Assembly (NCBI GenBank): GCA_017548275.1
Contig: JAFZAH010000034.1
Coordinates: 62,001-126,000, forward strand
Direction: 5' to 3'
Source: Prevotella sp.
Lineage (GTDB): Bacteria > Bacteroidota > Bacteroidia > Bacteroidales > Bacteroidaceae
DNA length: 64,000 nucleotides
Shown here: positions 17,777-27,183 of the stretch, in pieces
How the letters are laid out: every line of letters begins with the position of its first letter
How positions within the stretch are numbered: position 1 is the stretch's first letter
Notes under the pieces: generated by a model
Seen by the model: the letters and a program-made list of their open reading frames with translations, nothing else
Told to the model about the DNA's origin: nothing
The model's database searches: none
Position numbers and translations under genes: made by a program

Positions 17777-18706
17777 ATGAGTTGTGAATTTAAAATAATC
17801 GATGCACACAGTCATTTATGGCTGAGACAAGATACAGAATGGAACGGCATGGCCATCAAGCAAATGGAGAATGGCCGTTCGATGTTTCTCGGTGAAGAAG
17901 TGCAGATGTTGCCGCCATTTATGATAGACGGACGAAACAGCGCTGAGGTGTTTCTTTCGAATATGAACTATGCTCAAGTGTCGGCCGCCGTAGTGGTTCA
18001 AGAACTGATTGACGGCAATCAGAACAACTATCTGGAACAAGTCCGGGCAACCTACCCTACTCGTTTTCAGGTTTGCGGTATGGTCAACTGTTTTGGCAAT
18101 GATATGGCCGAAGAGGTGAAGAAGTTGGCAGACAGAGGATTTCAAGGAATCGCTGTTCCCGGTCACCGTCTGATACTCAATCATCAACGGGTGTTGCTCA
18201 ACTCTCCTGAGATGATGAAGATGTATCGTGTGATGACGGAGCGAGGTTTGTTCCTTTCCGTGACACTTGCAGACGGAGACCTGCAAACGGGCGAACTACG
18301 TGAAGTGATAGAGACGTACCCGGAATTACGGATTGCCATCGGTCACTTTGGTATGCCAACACGGGAAAAATGGACTGAGCAGGTGAAACTGGCGAGATAT
18401 AAGAACGTCATGGTGGAATCAGGCGGTATCACATGGTTGTATAACAGTGAGTTCTACCCCTTCCTAGGAGCCATCCGCGCTATTCGTGAGGCTGCAGACT
18501 TGGTCGGTATGGACAAACTGATGTGGGGCAGCGACTATCCCCGTACTATCACCGCCATCACCTATCGCATGTCTTATGACTTTGTGGTGAAAAACCAAGA
18601 ATTGTCAGAAGAGGATAAAAAACTATTCTTGGGTGAAAATGCCCGACGTTTCTATGGGTTTGAAGAATTGATTGAATTGCCATATATAAAGAATATGTCG
18701 GAGTAA
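17777..18706 (+). CDS. Amidohydrolase-superfamily lactonase, probable L-galactonolactonase
   Basis: The product has 309 residues. It is an amidohydrolase-2 (COG2159/COG3618-like) TIM barrel: the strand-1 HxH motif is His11 and His13 in IIDAHSHLW, AIGHFGMP is in the middle, and LMWGSDYPRT near residue 255 supplies the strand-8 aspartate. Such enzymes hydrolyse sugar lactones or decarboxylate. Between a sugar dehydrogenase and an L-galactonate-type dehydrogenase, hydrolysis of L-galactonolactone to L-galactonate is the best-fitting reaction. L-fuconolactonase is the main alternative, since the families overlap. No signal peptide; cytosolic. It lies 51 bp after the AKR gene and 38 bp before the next. 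Confidence 0.7.
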   Translation: MSCEFKIIDAHSHLWLRQDTEWNGMAIKQMENGRSMFLGEEVQMLPPFMIDGRNSAEVFLSNMNYAQVSAAVVVQELIDGNQNNYLEQVRATYPTRFQVCGMVNCFGNDMAEEVKKLADRGFQGIAVPGHRLILNHQRVLLNSPEMMKMYRVMTERGLFLSVTLADGDLQTGELREVIETYPELRIAIGHFGMPTREKWTEQVKLARYKNVMVESGGITWLYNSEFYPFLGAIRAIREAADLVGMDKLMWGSDYPRTITAITYRMSYDFVVKNQELSEEDKKLFLGENARRFYGFEELIELPYIKNMSE

Positions 18707-18744
18707 AGATACCTTTATTCATGAAGATTTAATAAAACTATATT

Positions 18745-19776
18745 ATGAAAGCAATACAAATAACCGCCGAGAGAGAGATGGCGGTGGTAAACATCGAAGA
18801 AGAGAAGTTGCTCGACAATGAGGTGCTGTTGCAATTGAACTATGTGGGTTTTTGCGGCAGTGACCTGAGCACATATCTAGGTAAGAATCCCATGGTGAAA
18901 ATGCCCGTGATACCGGGTCATGAGGTGGGCGCAGTAATTGTAAAGACTGGAAAAGATGTTTCTGAGACGCTGAAAGCCGGTATGACGGTGACCGTGAATC
19001 CTTACACCAACTGCGGCAAATGCGCCTCGTGCAGAAACCTTCGAGTGAACGCTTGTCAACATAACGAGACCTTGGGAGTACAACGCAATGGTGCCATGCG
19101 CGAATATATCGCTCTGCCATGGGAGAAAATCATCCCAGCGGGAGAATTATCGCCCCGCACCTGTGCATTGATAGAACCCATGAGTGTAGGTTTCCATGCT
19201 GTATCACGTGCCCAAGTGACTGACATCGACGTGGTGATGGTCATTGGCTGTGGAATGGTCGGCATGGGAGCCATCGTACGTGCCGTTCAACGTGGAGCCA
19301 CAGTCATCGCCGCCGATATCGATGAAGAGAAACTGGCATTGGCCAAGAAGATGGGCGCCAACCACGCCGTCAACACTTTGACCGAGGATGTACACACACG
19401 TTTGTTGGAAATGACTGGCGGTTTTGGTCCCGATGTGGTGATAGAGGCAGTGGGCAGCCCTGTGACCTATCAGATGGCCGTCAATGAAGTGGCCTTCACT
19501 GGGCGTGTCATCTGCATCGGTTATGCGAAATCGGAAGTGTCGTTCCAGACCAAGTTTTTTGTACAAAAAGAATTGGACATCCGCGGTTCGCGTAATGCCC
19601 AACCTTCTGATTTCCGCGCCGTCATCCATTATTTGGAGAAAGGCACCTGTCCTGTAGATACCCTCATCAGCAAAGTGGTATTACCCGAAGAGGCTCCCGC
19701 CGCAATGCAAGAATGGTCGGAAGCCCCCGGCAAAGTATTCCGCATCTTGGTATCATTCACCGGAGATACGAAATAA
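18745..19776 (+). CDS. Zinc-dependent medium-chain dehydrogenase, probable L-galactonate 5-dehydrogenase
   Basis: The product has 343 residues. The catalytic zinc site is Cys37 (GFCGSD), His59 and Glu60 (GHE); the structural zinc site is Cys90, Cys93, Cys96 and Cys104; the Rossmann glycines are in VMVIGCGMVGMGA. This is the sorbitol/L-idonate/threonine dehydrogenase branch. In the B. vulgatus L-galactose pathway the corresponding enzyme oxidises L-galactonate to D-tagaturonate using NAD, feeding the hexuronate pathway that also receives galacturonate from pectin. That makes metabolic sense next to the two pectinases. The substrate is inferred from context. A bidirectional terminator follows at 19803. 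Confidence 0.72.
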   Translation: MKAIQITAEREMAVVNIEEEKLLDNEVLLQLNYVGFCGSDLSTYLGKNPMVKMPVIPGHEVGAVIVKTGKDVSETLKAGMTVTVNPYTNCGKCASCRNLRVNACQHNETLGVQRNGAMREYIALPWEKIIPAGELSPRTCALIEPMSVGFHAVSRAQVTDIDVVMVIGCGMVGMGAIVRAVQRGATVIAADIDEEKLALAKKMGANHAVNTLTEDVHTRLLEMTGGFGPDVVIEAVGSPVTYQMAVNEVAFTGRVICIGYAKSEVSFQTKFFVQKELDIRGSRNAQPSDFRAVIHYLEKGTCPVDTLISKVVLPEEAPAAMQEWSEAPGKVFRILVSFTGDTK

Positions 19777-19802
19777 ACAGATATCTTACGGCTATCATCA
19801 AA

Positions 19803-19833
19803 AAAGTGAGTCCCATGAGACTCACTTTTCTTA
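19803..19833 (+). terminator. Bidirectional terminator between convergent genes
   Basis: An 11-bp stem (AAAAGTGAGTC paired with GACTCACTTTT, loop CCATGA) has an A-run on the left and a T-run on the right, so it can terminate both the zinc dehydrogenase operon and the convergent gene ending at 19853. Confidence 0.85.
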
Positions 19834-19852
19834 ATATGAAGAGCAGATTTGT

Positions 19853-21322
19853 TTATTTCAGAATGACTTTCTTACCGTTTTGGATATAAACGCCCTTGAC
19901 GGTGTTCTTCACCTCTACGCCTTGTAAGTTAAACCATTTTCCGTTCAGGGTATCGGTCGTAACAACGTTGATGCCATCGATGACCTGGAATGTTGCGGTG
20001 ATGGTGACATCATTCTCAGGCATGATGAAGAAGTAGTTGAATTCCTGACCATGGTCAACACCTGTCTCGGCTCTTACTTCCACACTCTGGTTATCTGCCG
20101 ATTTAATAGCAACCTCCTGAATCTCATATCCATCCTGTGGTGTGACCATCATGCAAATCCTCTTATCTTTCTTTGAATATGGATTAGATTCCATATTGAC
20201 ACTGATAACAGTGACGGAACCATTCTGTGTATCAGTAAGTGTGACTTTATACAATTTTTCGTATGTTACAGTGATAGTGACGCTGCTTGCAGGCATGACA
20301 AAGTAGTGTTTCTCCTCTTCGCCGTTTTCCTCAGTCACAGGAGTGATTTCCTCACCCGTTGTATCATTAATAATGGATATACCAGCCATCTCATATCCCG
20401 TGTCAGCAATCACATCCGCATAGACCTTCTCACCTTCCTTGTAGGATGATTTGTCGAGTATAACCTGTCCGTGCTCTGAATTGATATTGACTGCATAAGT
20501 TTCTTCCACAGATGAACCGGTCGGGGTCAATATGAAACCGAAGCAACCCAGTTTCGAACCAGTGCAGAATACATAGTATGTGTGATTAGCCTGCACATCA
20601 AACTCGACAGTTCCCGTGAGTTTATTTTGCACTTTTACGCCACCTTTACCACCGTCAAAGATACAATCTTCTCCTTCAGCATCCTGATAAGGCTGCTCAA
20701 CACCATCAATGTTATAAACCTTGAACATGTCATGTGTGAAAACAGCGTCAGCATTGATGACGTTCATGGTATAATTGCCAGTTTCCTCACCATCATCATT
20801 AAGAACCGGGGTCTGTACAGCATCTGTTGCATCAACAATAAAGAATTCCTTGTCGCCGTTGAGAATGACACCGACACTCATCGAACCATCTAACTTCGGA
20901 GTAATGATGTAATAAGTGCCGCTTTGAGGCAGTTTTCCCTTTTCGCCACTACCATTGAATCCTCCACCTTTGTTGAGAAGGTCATCTTTCGGGTTATTAC
21001 CGCCTGAGATGTAAACGATACGCTCTTTATCTTCCATTTCGCCCGTATCAGAATTCTGAATCTGAACGGTCTGAGTAAATGGAGCCAAGAATTCGGAAGA
21101 ATTGGTTGCTTTCACGTCCCAACCGGCTGCTTTCTTGATGTCTTTACCGAGTTTGAGTGTCATGTTCTCGGTAGTGAATTCCTGTTCATCGACTATTGTA
21201 GTACCATTTTCGAACAGAATCTTTTCCTGTCCGTCTTCTGCTTCCACCCTCCAAGGGCTATTTGCTGCAAAAGCAGATGAAGCAACGAAAGCCAATGCAA
21301 TTAGAGTAAATTTTTGTTTCAT
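19853..21322 (-). CDS. Secreted T9SS protein with InlB-type repeat modules
   Basis: The product has 489 residues, starting at the ATG at 21322 (MKQKFTLIALAFVASSAFA, a signal peptide ending AFA-AN); the open frame reaches 21382 but crosses the promoter. Residues 20-270 form a beta-rich region of unknown function. From about 275 there are three repeated modules of the divergent InlB B-repeat type, each with a GxVxx..Y..G start and ending in a motif such as FVMPASSVTITVTY or FIMPENDVTITATF. The C-terminus (WFNLQGVEVKNTVKGVYIQN) is a T9SS sorting domain. It is therefore probably a surface-anchored or released protein; the ligand is unknown. It has its own promoter. Confidence 0.75.
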   Translation of the reverse strand: MKQKFTLIALAFVASSAFAANSPWRVEAEDGQEKILFENGTTIVDEQEFTTENMTLKLGKDIKKAAGWDVKATNSSEFLAPFTQTVQIQNSDTGEMEDKERIVYISGGNNPKDDLLNKGGGFNGSGEKGKLPQSGTYYIITPKLDGSMSVGVILNGDKEFFIVDATDAVQTPVLNDDGEETGNYTMNVINADAVFTHDMFKVYNIDGVEQPYQDAEGEDCIFDGGKGGVKVQNKLTGTVEFDVQANHTYYVFCTGSKLGCFGFILTPTGSSVEETYAVNINSEHGQVILDKSSYKEGEKVYADVIADTGYEMAGISIINDTTGEEITPVTEENGEEEKHYFVMPASSVTITVTYEKLYKVTLTDTQNGSVTVISVNMESNPYSKKDKRICMMVTPQDGYEIQEVAIKSADNQSVEVRAETGVDHGQEFNYFFIMPENDVTITATFQVIDGINVVTTDTLNGKWFNLQGVEVKNTVKGVYIQNGKKVILK

Positions 21323-21379
21323 AAAGTAAAAATTAGTTAATAAATATTGATTCTTATTCAGTAGTTCGTTGTTTGGCTG

Positions 21380-21411
21380 CAAATATAGCGTAAAACTATG
21401 AGATTTGCAAA
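21380..21411 (-). promoter_or_regulatory. Promoter of the T9SS InlB-repeat protein
   Basis: Reading the minus strand, TTTG (21411-21408) is followed by a 20-nt spacer and TATATTTG (21387-21380). The match to the Bacteroidota consensus is full, with a leader of about 50 nt. Confidence 0.8.
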
Positions 21412-21550
21412 CAATTAGGGGGCATATTTAAATATAGACGGAGGAAACTATTATTTGTAACCAGATAATTCTTGCGACTAAATTATTCTGAAAAACTATC
21501 AAAGTGGTTACAAAGGGGGATATATTGAGTCGAAGATATAGATAAAGGTG

Positions 21551-21581
21551 TTGGCGGTTTCGATAATTTGTCTTACCTTTG
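21551..21581 (+). promoter_or_regulatory. Promoter of the STN-hydrolase gene
   Basis: TTG at 21551-21553, a 20-nt spacer and TACCTTTG at 21574-21581, with a predicted leader of about 36 nt before the ATG at 21623. The 300-bp region 21323-21622 holds this promoter and the divergent one, and nothing else recognisable. Confidence 0.75.
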
Positions 21582-21622
21582 GGCCGTATCAGAAGTAGAT
21601 TTTACGTACTCCACAAATACTT

Positions 21623-22972
21623 ATGAGAGATATGAAGAGAAAATATATAACATTATTGTTTGCTTTGTGCGGTATGACATGTATGGGGCAAACGTTTGAG
21701 ACCAAATATGAGCGGTCATTGCATGATGTGATGACGGATGTGGAGAATCGTTTTGGCGTCCGACTAAAATATGACGTAGACACGACGGGAATGAAAGTGA
21801 CTTACGCCGATTTCCGCATCCGCCCCTATTCGGAACAAGAGACCTTAACCAATCTTTTATCACCATTGGACCTCGTCGCTGTACATCAAAAAGGTAATCA
21901 GTGGAGAATCAGACGATATGACTACCCCCGGCGACAACCTGAAGACGGAAAAAAACTCATTGCCTATCTTTCGTCATTATACCATGACCGCATCAGTTGG
22001 GAAGCCCGTCGTGACAGTTTGCGCCGCGAGGTGGCAGAGCGATTGGGAATCAATCCTTTGCGCCGTCTTGATGTAATTCAAAAGAACGAGTTAGGGTCAG
22101 TACGTCAACATGACGGTTATACAGTGCAGAACTTCCGTTTATCAACAGTGAACGGGCATACCATTTGCGGCAGTATCTATTCCCCGTCTGCCCTGTCATG
22201 GAATAAGAACAAGATGGACGTGGAAATTACGCGCAAGAAGGGCAAATACCCTTTGATAATCTGTCCGATTGGTCATTTCAAGGGAGGGCGATACAATGCG
22301 GATTTGCAGAAGCGTTACGGCACATTGGCACGTATGGGAGCAGTGTGTGTGAGTTATGACCTGTGGGGTTGGGGGCAGTCGGAAGACGAAGTGGGCGCAG
22401 AAGCGCACCAGACGAGCGAGGCTCATGTGATGCAAGCCTATAACGGTCTGCGAATCCTCGACCTGATGATGAAGCACAAGGATATCGACCCGCAGCGTGT
22501 GGGTGTGAACGGCGGTTCGGGTGGCGGCAGTCAAGCCGTGTTGCTTTCTGTGCTGGATGACCGTTTCACCGCCAGTTGTCCAGTAGTGAGTATGTCTTCA
22601 TGGTTTGACGGCGGTTGTCCCTGTGAAAGCGGGAAACCCATCCAATTGGCAGGCGGCGGTACCTGCAATGTAGAATTGGCCGCCACCTTCGCCCCCAAAC
22701 CGATGATGGTTGTGAGCGACGGCGGCGACTGGACCTCGACCACTCCAGAAAACGAATTTCCCTATCTTCAAAGGATTTACGGCTATTATGGCGCGACATC
22801 GAAAGTACAAAATGTACACCTTCCCGATGAACGGCATGATTTTGGCCCGAACAAACGACAGGCTGTCTATCAGTTCTTTATTGAGACTTTCGGGCTGGAC
22901 GGTTCAAAATTGGACGAGGATAAGGTGACGATAGAGGATGAAGAGGTGTTGAAATTCACAATTCATAATTGA
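21623..22972 (+). CDS. Secreted alpha/beta hydrolase with STN-like N-terminal domain
   Basis: The product has 449 residues (a second ATG at 21632 is equally possible). A signal peptide (KRKYITLLFALCGMTCMGQ) is followed by residues 25-95 resembling the STN/secretin N-terminal fold (SLHDVMTDVENRFGV ... ETLTNLLSPLDL ... WRIR), usually seen in TonB receptors and FecR-type anti-sigma factors. The rest is an alpha/beta hydrolase of the acetyl-xylan-esterase/dienelactone-hydrolase type: the nucleophile is Ser299 in NGGSGGGSQ, a candidate acid is the Asp in MVVSDGGDW, and the histidine is His405 in ERHDFG. A carbohydrate esterase role is plausible given the pectinases. The last five codons and the stop lie inside a heptamer repeat array. 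Confidence 0.7.
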   Translation: MRDMKRKYITLLFALCGMTCMGQTFETKYERSLHDVMTDVENRFGVRLKYDVDTTGMKVTYADFRIRPYSEQETLTNLLSPLDLVAVHQKGNQWRIRRYDYPRRQPEDGKKLIAYLSSLYHDRISWEARRDSLRREVAERLGINPLRRLDVIQKNELGSVRQHDGYTVQNFRLSTVNGHTICGSIYSPSALSWNKNKMDVEITRKKGKYPLIICPIGHFKGGRYNADLQKRYGTLARMGAVCVSYDLWGWGQSEDEVGAEAHQTSEAHVMQAYNGLRILDLMMKHKDIDPQRVGVNGGSGGGSQAVLLSVLDDRFTASCPVVSMSSWFDGGCPCESGKPIQLAGGGTCNVELAATFAPKPMMVVSDGGDWTSTTPENEFPYLQRIYGYYGATSKVQNVHLPDERHDFGPNKRQAVYQFFIETFGLDGSKLDEDKVTIEDEEVLKFTIHN

Positions 22973-22994
22973 CAATTCATAATTAACAATTCAC
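22953..22994 (+). repeat. Heptamer array (AATTCAC/AATTCAT/AATTGAC), six units, overlapping a stop codon
   Basis: Six 7-bp units run through the end of the hydrolase gene. The TGA stop (22970-22972) lies in the third unit, so the C-terminal FTIHN is encoded by repeat sequence. Confidence 0.85.
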
Positions 22995-23068
22995 AATCAT
23001 AAATGTTTGATTGTTTCAAAAAAAGGCTTAAGGTTCAAATATCCATTCACTTAACAATATAAACAAAG

Positions 23069-23113
23069 AGAGAGACACTGTGTCCGTCAAGGGAAGGACC
23101 GCAGTGTCTCTCT
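23069..23113 (-). terminator. Terminator of the ATP synthase operon
   Basis: A 12-bp stem (AGAGAGACACTG with CAGTGTCTCTCT) lies 20 bp beyond the atpG stop. In the minus-strand direction it is followed by T-rich sequence. Some stem bases could also serve the convergent hydrolase gene. Confidence 0.8.
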
Positions 23114-23133
23114 GTTCTTGAGGTCTGGTATGG

Positions 23134-24102
23134 TCAATTGTTGACTGTACCTCCGACAATATCCAGCAATTCGCTAGTGATGGCTTGTTGCCTGCTCTTG
23201 TTGTATTGCAAGTTGAGTTGTCGCAGGAGTTCGTCAGCATTGTCCGTAGCCGTTTGCATAGCCACCATTCTTGCAGCATGCTCAGACGCGTTGCTGTCGA
23301 GCAAGGCAGTATAAAGCATGAGATGTAACAATTTCGGAATGAGCGCATCGAGCACCGATTCCATGTCGGGTTCCACGATGAAGTTGTCATTAAGGGGCTT
23401 CACTTGCTCCCTTTCTTGTTCCTCTTCGCGTTTTTTCCTTTTTCTCAGATATTCCTGTGCCTCTCTCGTCACGATATTTGAAGAAAGGTCTCGCTCGTGG
23501 TCGCGGTCAAGTTCTGTGGTGAGGTCGATAGGCAGGAAGGTTTTTCTTGTGAGCACCTGCGAACCTGCACTTTTGAAATGATGGTAAATCATTTCGACCT
23601 TATCCACTTCGCCTTCTCTGAACATCCTCCCTATTTCCACCGCCAAGTCGATACACTGGGCGACGTTGGGCTTATCAGCGAGGCTTGTGAAATCTCCCGC
23701 AGACCTGAGTCCTAATTTTGTCACTTTCTCCGCCACTTTTCTTCCAACCGGATAAATGAGAATATTCTCCTTGCCGAGGTGTTTGTATTCCTCGACAGCC
23801 TGAATCATCATTTTGATGACATTGGAGTTGAATCCCCCGCACAGGCTGCTGTTAGACGCATACACGATGAGCGCCACCTTCTTGACAGGTCTATCGACGT
23901 CATAAGGAGTTTGCGACTCAGCCTCAGCGGCGAGAAACACTTTGAGAATATGCTCAAGCATCGTCTCGTACGGCAACATGTTCTCAATCGCCACCTGCGC
24001 ATGATGTAACTTCGAGGAAGCCACCATTTTCATGGCCGATGTGATTTTTCGTGTATTGTTGACCGAAGCGATACGGTTTTTTATTTCTTTAAGCGACGGC
24101 AT
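23134..24102 (-). CDS. atpG: ATP synthase F1 gamma subunit
   Basis: The product has 322 residues, longer than the usual 285-295. The gamma subunit is the rotating central stalk of F1. The N-terminus SLKEIKNRIASVNNTRKITSAMKMVA and the C-terminal ARMVAMQTATDNADELLRQL with LNLQYNKSRQQAITSELLDI are diagnostic. The extra length is a charged segment at about 196-240 (including KRKKREEEQEREQ) between the Rossmann-like domain and the C-terminal helix. It is the last gene of the operon, 6 bp after atpA. Confidence 0.95.
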   Translation of the reverse strand: MPSLKEIKNRIASVNNTRKITSAMKMVASSKLHHAQVAIENMLPYETMLEHILKVFLAAEAESQTPYDVDRPVKKVALIVYASNSSLCGGFNSNVIKMMIQAVEEYKHLGKENILIYPVGRKVAEKVTKLGLRSAGDFTSLADKPNVAQCIDLAVEIGRMFREGEVDKVEMIYHHFKSAGSQVLTRKTFLPIDLTTELDRDHERDLSSNIVTREAQEYLRKRKKREEEQEREQVKPLNDNFIVEPDMESVLDALIPKLLHLMLYTALLDSNASEHAARMVAMQTATDNADELLRQLNLQYNKSRQQAITSELLDIVGGTVNN

Positions 24103-24108
24103 AGGCTA

Positions 24109-25695
24109 TTACTGTTTATATTGTCCGGCTATGTCGGCCATGACCTCTTCGACGACCTTCGTGGCGTTATCATCGATTTTTCCGCTTCCGAGGAAGTCGA
24201 TGACCTCCTGGTGTGTGGAACGCAGTTTGTCGAGGAAAGCATCCTGACACTCTCTGACCTTATCGACGGGCACCTCATGCATGAGTCCTCTTGTTCCGCA
24301 ATAAAGAATGGCAATCTGCTCGCCCACAGCCATAGGACTATATTGGGGCTGAATGAGCAACTGGTTGTTCTTTCGTCCGCGGTCAAGTGTCATGGCCGTG
24401 ACAGCATCCATATCGCTTGAGAACTTGGAGAAAGCCTCAAGTTCGCGATACTGCGCCATATCGATTTTGAGTGTACCAGCCACTTTTTTCATACTCTTCA
24501 CCTGTGCGGAACCACCGACACGGCTTACGGAGATACCTACGTTGATAGCAGGCCGGAAACCTTGGTTGAAAAGGTCGGTCTCAAGGTAAATCTGTCCGTC
24601 GGTAATAGAGATGACATTGGTGGGGATGTATGCGGACACGTCGCCCGCCTGTGTTTCGATGATAGGAAGAGCCGTGAGCGAACCGCCACCCTTGACATGT
24701 CCTTTCAGACATTCTGGCAGATCGTTCATAGCCTCGGCCACCTCTTGCTGGTCGTTGATACGTGCGGCTCTTTCAAGCAGACGGCTGTGCAGATAGAACA
24801 CATCGCCCGGATAGGCCTCACGTCCAGAGGGTCGTCTCAAGATAAGAGACACCTCACGGTAAGCGACAGCCTGTTTAGAGAGGTCGTCATATACGACGAG
24901 CGCCGATTCGCCTCTGTCGCGGAAATACTCACCGATGGCCGCACCTGCGAAGGGTGCATAATACTGCATGGCAGCAGGGTCGGCAGCGGTAGCAGACACG
25001 ACGATGGTGTAAGGCATGGCACCGTGCTCTTTGAGGTTTTGCACGAGTGCTGCTACGGTCGAAGCCTTCTGACCGATAGCGACATAGATACAATAGACTG
25101 GTTTTCCAGCCTCATAGAAACTCTTCTGGTTGATGATGGTATCGACAGCGATAGCCGTTTTACCGGTCTGTCTGTCGCCGATGATAAGTTCTCGCTGTCC
25201 TCGTCCGATAGGAATCATGGAGTCAACAGCCTTGAGTCCTGTTTGCAGGGGCTCCTTCACAGGCTGCCTGAAGATGACACCAGGTGCTTTTCTGTCGAGC
25301 GGCATCTCAAATGCATCAGAAAGGTCGATGTCACCCTTACCGTCAATGGGTTGTCCGAGCGGATTGATGACACGTCCGAGCATGTTGTCATTGACACGAA
25401 TAGAAGCGATGCGCTTTGTCCTCTTGACAACCATACCCTCTTTAATGCCTGAGGTAGTACCGAGCAAGATACATCCGACGTTGTCCTCCTCGAGGTTCAT
25501 GACGATAGCCATTGTGCCGTTTTCGAACTCGAGCAATTCGTTGGCCTCAGCGTTTTTGAGTCCATAGATACGTGCCACGCCATCGCTGACCTGTAGCACG
25601 GTACCAATCTCATCAAAGCGCTCAGCGTCGTTGAGTCCTCTTAGTTGTTTCAACAGCACCTCAGATACTTCGCTTGGTTTTATTTTGTCTGACAT
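24109..25695 (-). CDS. atpA: ATP synthase F1 alpha subunit
   Basis: The product has 528 residues. It is the non-catalytic nucleotide-binding subunit of the F1 hexamer. The Walker A motif GDRQTGKT near residue 170, the [10 protein letters not shown] stretch and the alpha signature [17 protein letters not shown] are all present. The C-terminal domain ends ADIAGQYKQ. It lies 58 bp after atpH and 6 bp before atpG, within the operon. Confidence 0.97.
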   Translation of the reverse strand: MSDKIKPSEVSEVLLKQLRGLNDAERFDEIGTVLQVSDGVARIYGLKNAEANELLEFENGTMAIVMNLEEDNVGCILLGTTSGIKEGMVVKRTKRIASIRVNDNMLGRVINPLGQPIDGKGDIDLSDAFEMPLDRKAPGVIFRQPVKEPLQTGLKAVDSMIPIGRGQRELIIGDRQTGKTAIAVDTIINQKSFYEAGKPVYCIYVAIGQKASTVAALVQNLKEHGAMPYTIVVSATAADPAAMQYYAPFAGAAIGEYFRDRGESALVVYDDLSKQAVAYREVSLILRRPSGREAYPGDVFYLHSRLLERAARINDQQEVAEAMNDLPECLKGHVKGGGSLTALPIIETQAGDVSAYIPTNVISITDGQIYLETDLFNQGFRPAINVGISVSRVGGSAQVKSMKKVAGTLKIDMAQYRELEAFSKFSSDMDAVTAMTLDRGRKNNQLLIQPQYSPMAVGEQIAILYCGTRGLMHEVPVDKVRECQDAFLDKLRSTHQEVIDFLGSGKIDDNATKVVEEVMADIAGQYKQ

Positions 25696-25753
25696 TCTGA
25701 TTAAAATTATAAAATTACAAAATTAGAAGATGAAAAACATGTGTTTTCTATCT

Positions 25754-26296
25754 CTATTTCTTCAACTGTGTCAGGATATTCCGCAACTGACTTTGTACGC
25801 TTGCATCCATCCTGTACGTATCATATTCGAGAATGAATCCCCCGATGATGTCGGGATCAATCTCCGTCTGAAACTCCACAGTACCTTGAGTTCTACCCTC
25901 CACCATTTGCTTCATTTTCTTCTCTGTATCGGGAGAAACGGGTGCAGCGGTGATGAGTTTTCCGCGGGTGATGTTCTTTTGTTTCCGGTAAAGCGTGATA
26001 TACGCAGCCGCCATGAACTGAATGTCTTTTTCTCTGTCCCCTTCGAGTACGAGACGGATGAATCTGTCGGTTAAATCAGAGACATCCCCTCCTGCCGCTG
26101 TTTTGAGGAGTTTGAATTTGTTTTCTTTGTCGAGCATCGGGTTGTCTATGGCAGTTCTGAGTTGAGGCACCTGAATGTATGCCGCTCCCAGGGATTGCAT
26201 CTCCTGATAAACCCTTTGTTCGCATTTTTGTTCAGTAGCGCTTTTGAGCAATGCCCTCGCATATCTGACCGATATTACACCTAAATCCATAGGCAT
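25754..26296 (-). CDS. atpH: ATP synthase F1 delta subunit
   Basis: The product has 180 residues. The N-terminus MPMDLGVISVRYARALLKSA and the C-terminal region (VEFQTEIDPDIIGGFILEY with DASVQSQLRNIL) fit the delta/OSCP family, which joins the peripheral stalk to F1. Its ATG overlaps the atpF stop by one base (TGATG). A second in-frame ATG at 26290 is possible. Confidence 0.93.
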   Translation of the reverse strand: MPMDLGVISVRYARALLKSATEQKCEQRVYQEMQSLGAAYIQVPQLRTAIDNPMLDKENKFKLLKTAAGGDVSDLTDRFIRLVLEGDREKDIQFMAAAYITLYRKQKNITRGKLITAAPVSPDTEKKMKQMVEGRTQGTVEFQTEIDPDIIGGFILEYDTYRMDASVQSQLRNILTQLKK

Positions 26297-26805
26297 CAGT
26301 TTTTATTGTCTTTACCTATTGCGACATCGTCCAGCAGTCTTTCGATCATATCCATCTGTTTCTGCTCAGAATCGAGATTCTGTCGCAGAATTTTCTCGGC
26401 GATTAGAACGGAGAGTTCCGCCACTTGTGCACGGATATCGCGGATAGCGTTTTGCTTTTCGCTCTCTATTTCGGCTTTAGCCTCGTTGAGCAGCCGAGCG
26501 CTTTCGCCCCTTGCTTTCTCCTGTGCCTTTTCCACAATGGCGTCGCGTGTCTCAGCAGCCTCTTTCAGTATCAGGGCCTGCCTTTCTCTCGCCTCTTGCA
26601 GGATGGATTCACCTTCTTTCTGGATATTGGCGAGTCTCTCATTGGCCTCGTGGGCTTTTCTGAGACTCTCGTCGATATAATCCTTCCTCCCGTTCACCAT
26701 TTTAATAATGGCGGGGAACCCCCACTTCCACAGTACAAACAGTACGATGAGGAAGACGACGGTCATCCAGAAGAGTAAACCGAAATCAGGAGTTATTAAC
26801 GACAT
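26296..26805 (-). CDS. atpF: ATP synthase F0 subunit b
   Basis: The product has 169 residues. One N-terminal membrane helix (about 8-28, FGLLFWMTVVFLIVLFVLWKW) is followed by a long charged coiled coil (residues 35-150) rich in Glu, Lys, Arg and Ala, as expected for the peripheral stalk. It sits between atpE (15 bp) and atpH (1-bp overlap). Confidence 0.93.
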   Translation of the reverse strand: MSLITPDFGLLFWMTVVFLIVLFVLWKWGFPAIIKMVNGRKDYIDESLRKAHEANERLANIQKEGESILQEARERQALILKEAAETRDAIVEKAQEKARGESARLLNEAKAEIESEKQNAIRDIRAQVAELSVLIAEKILRQNLDSEQKQMDMIERLLDDVAIGKDNKN

Positions 26806-26820
26806 AATCTGCTGGTGAAA

Positions 26821-27075
<255 letters not shown>

Positions 27076-27104
27076 TTAAGTTATTGATTAATGAATTGAT
27101 TTTT

Positions 27105-27125
27105 GTTGAGGGTAGAGGGTTTAGG
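27105..27125 (+). repeat. Three heptamer units between atpE and atpB
   Basis: GTTGAGG, GTAGAGG and GTTTAGG occur in tandem in the 120-bp gap between atpB and atpE, the longest gap of the operon. Confidence 0.55.
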
Positions 27126-27183
27126 GCTTTGTGTTCTGATTTATATCACACACTCTTTATCAAATTACGCCCTCCACTTGAGT

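Noticed and set aside
24562..25452. 296-codon open frame on the plus strand opposite atpA
   Set aside because: It is an antisense shadow of a highly conserved gene; it has no promoter or family signature.
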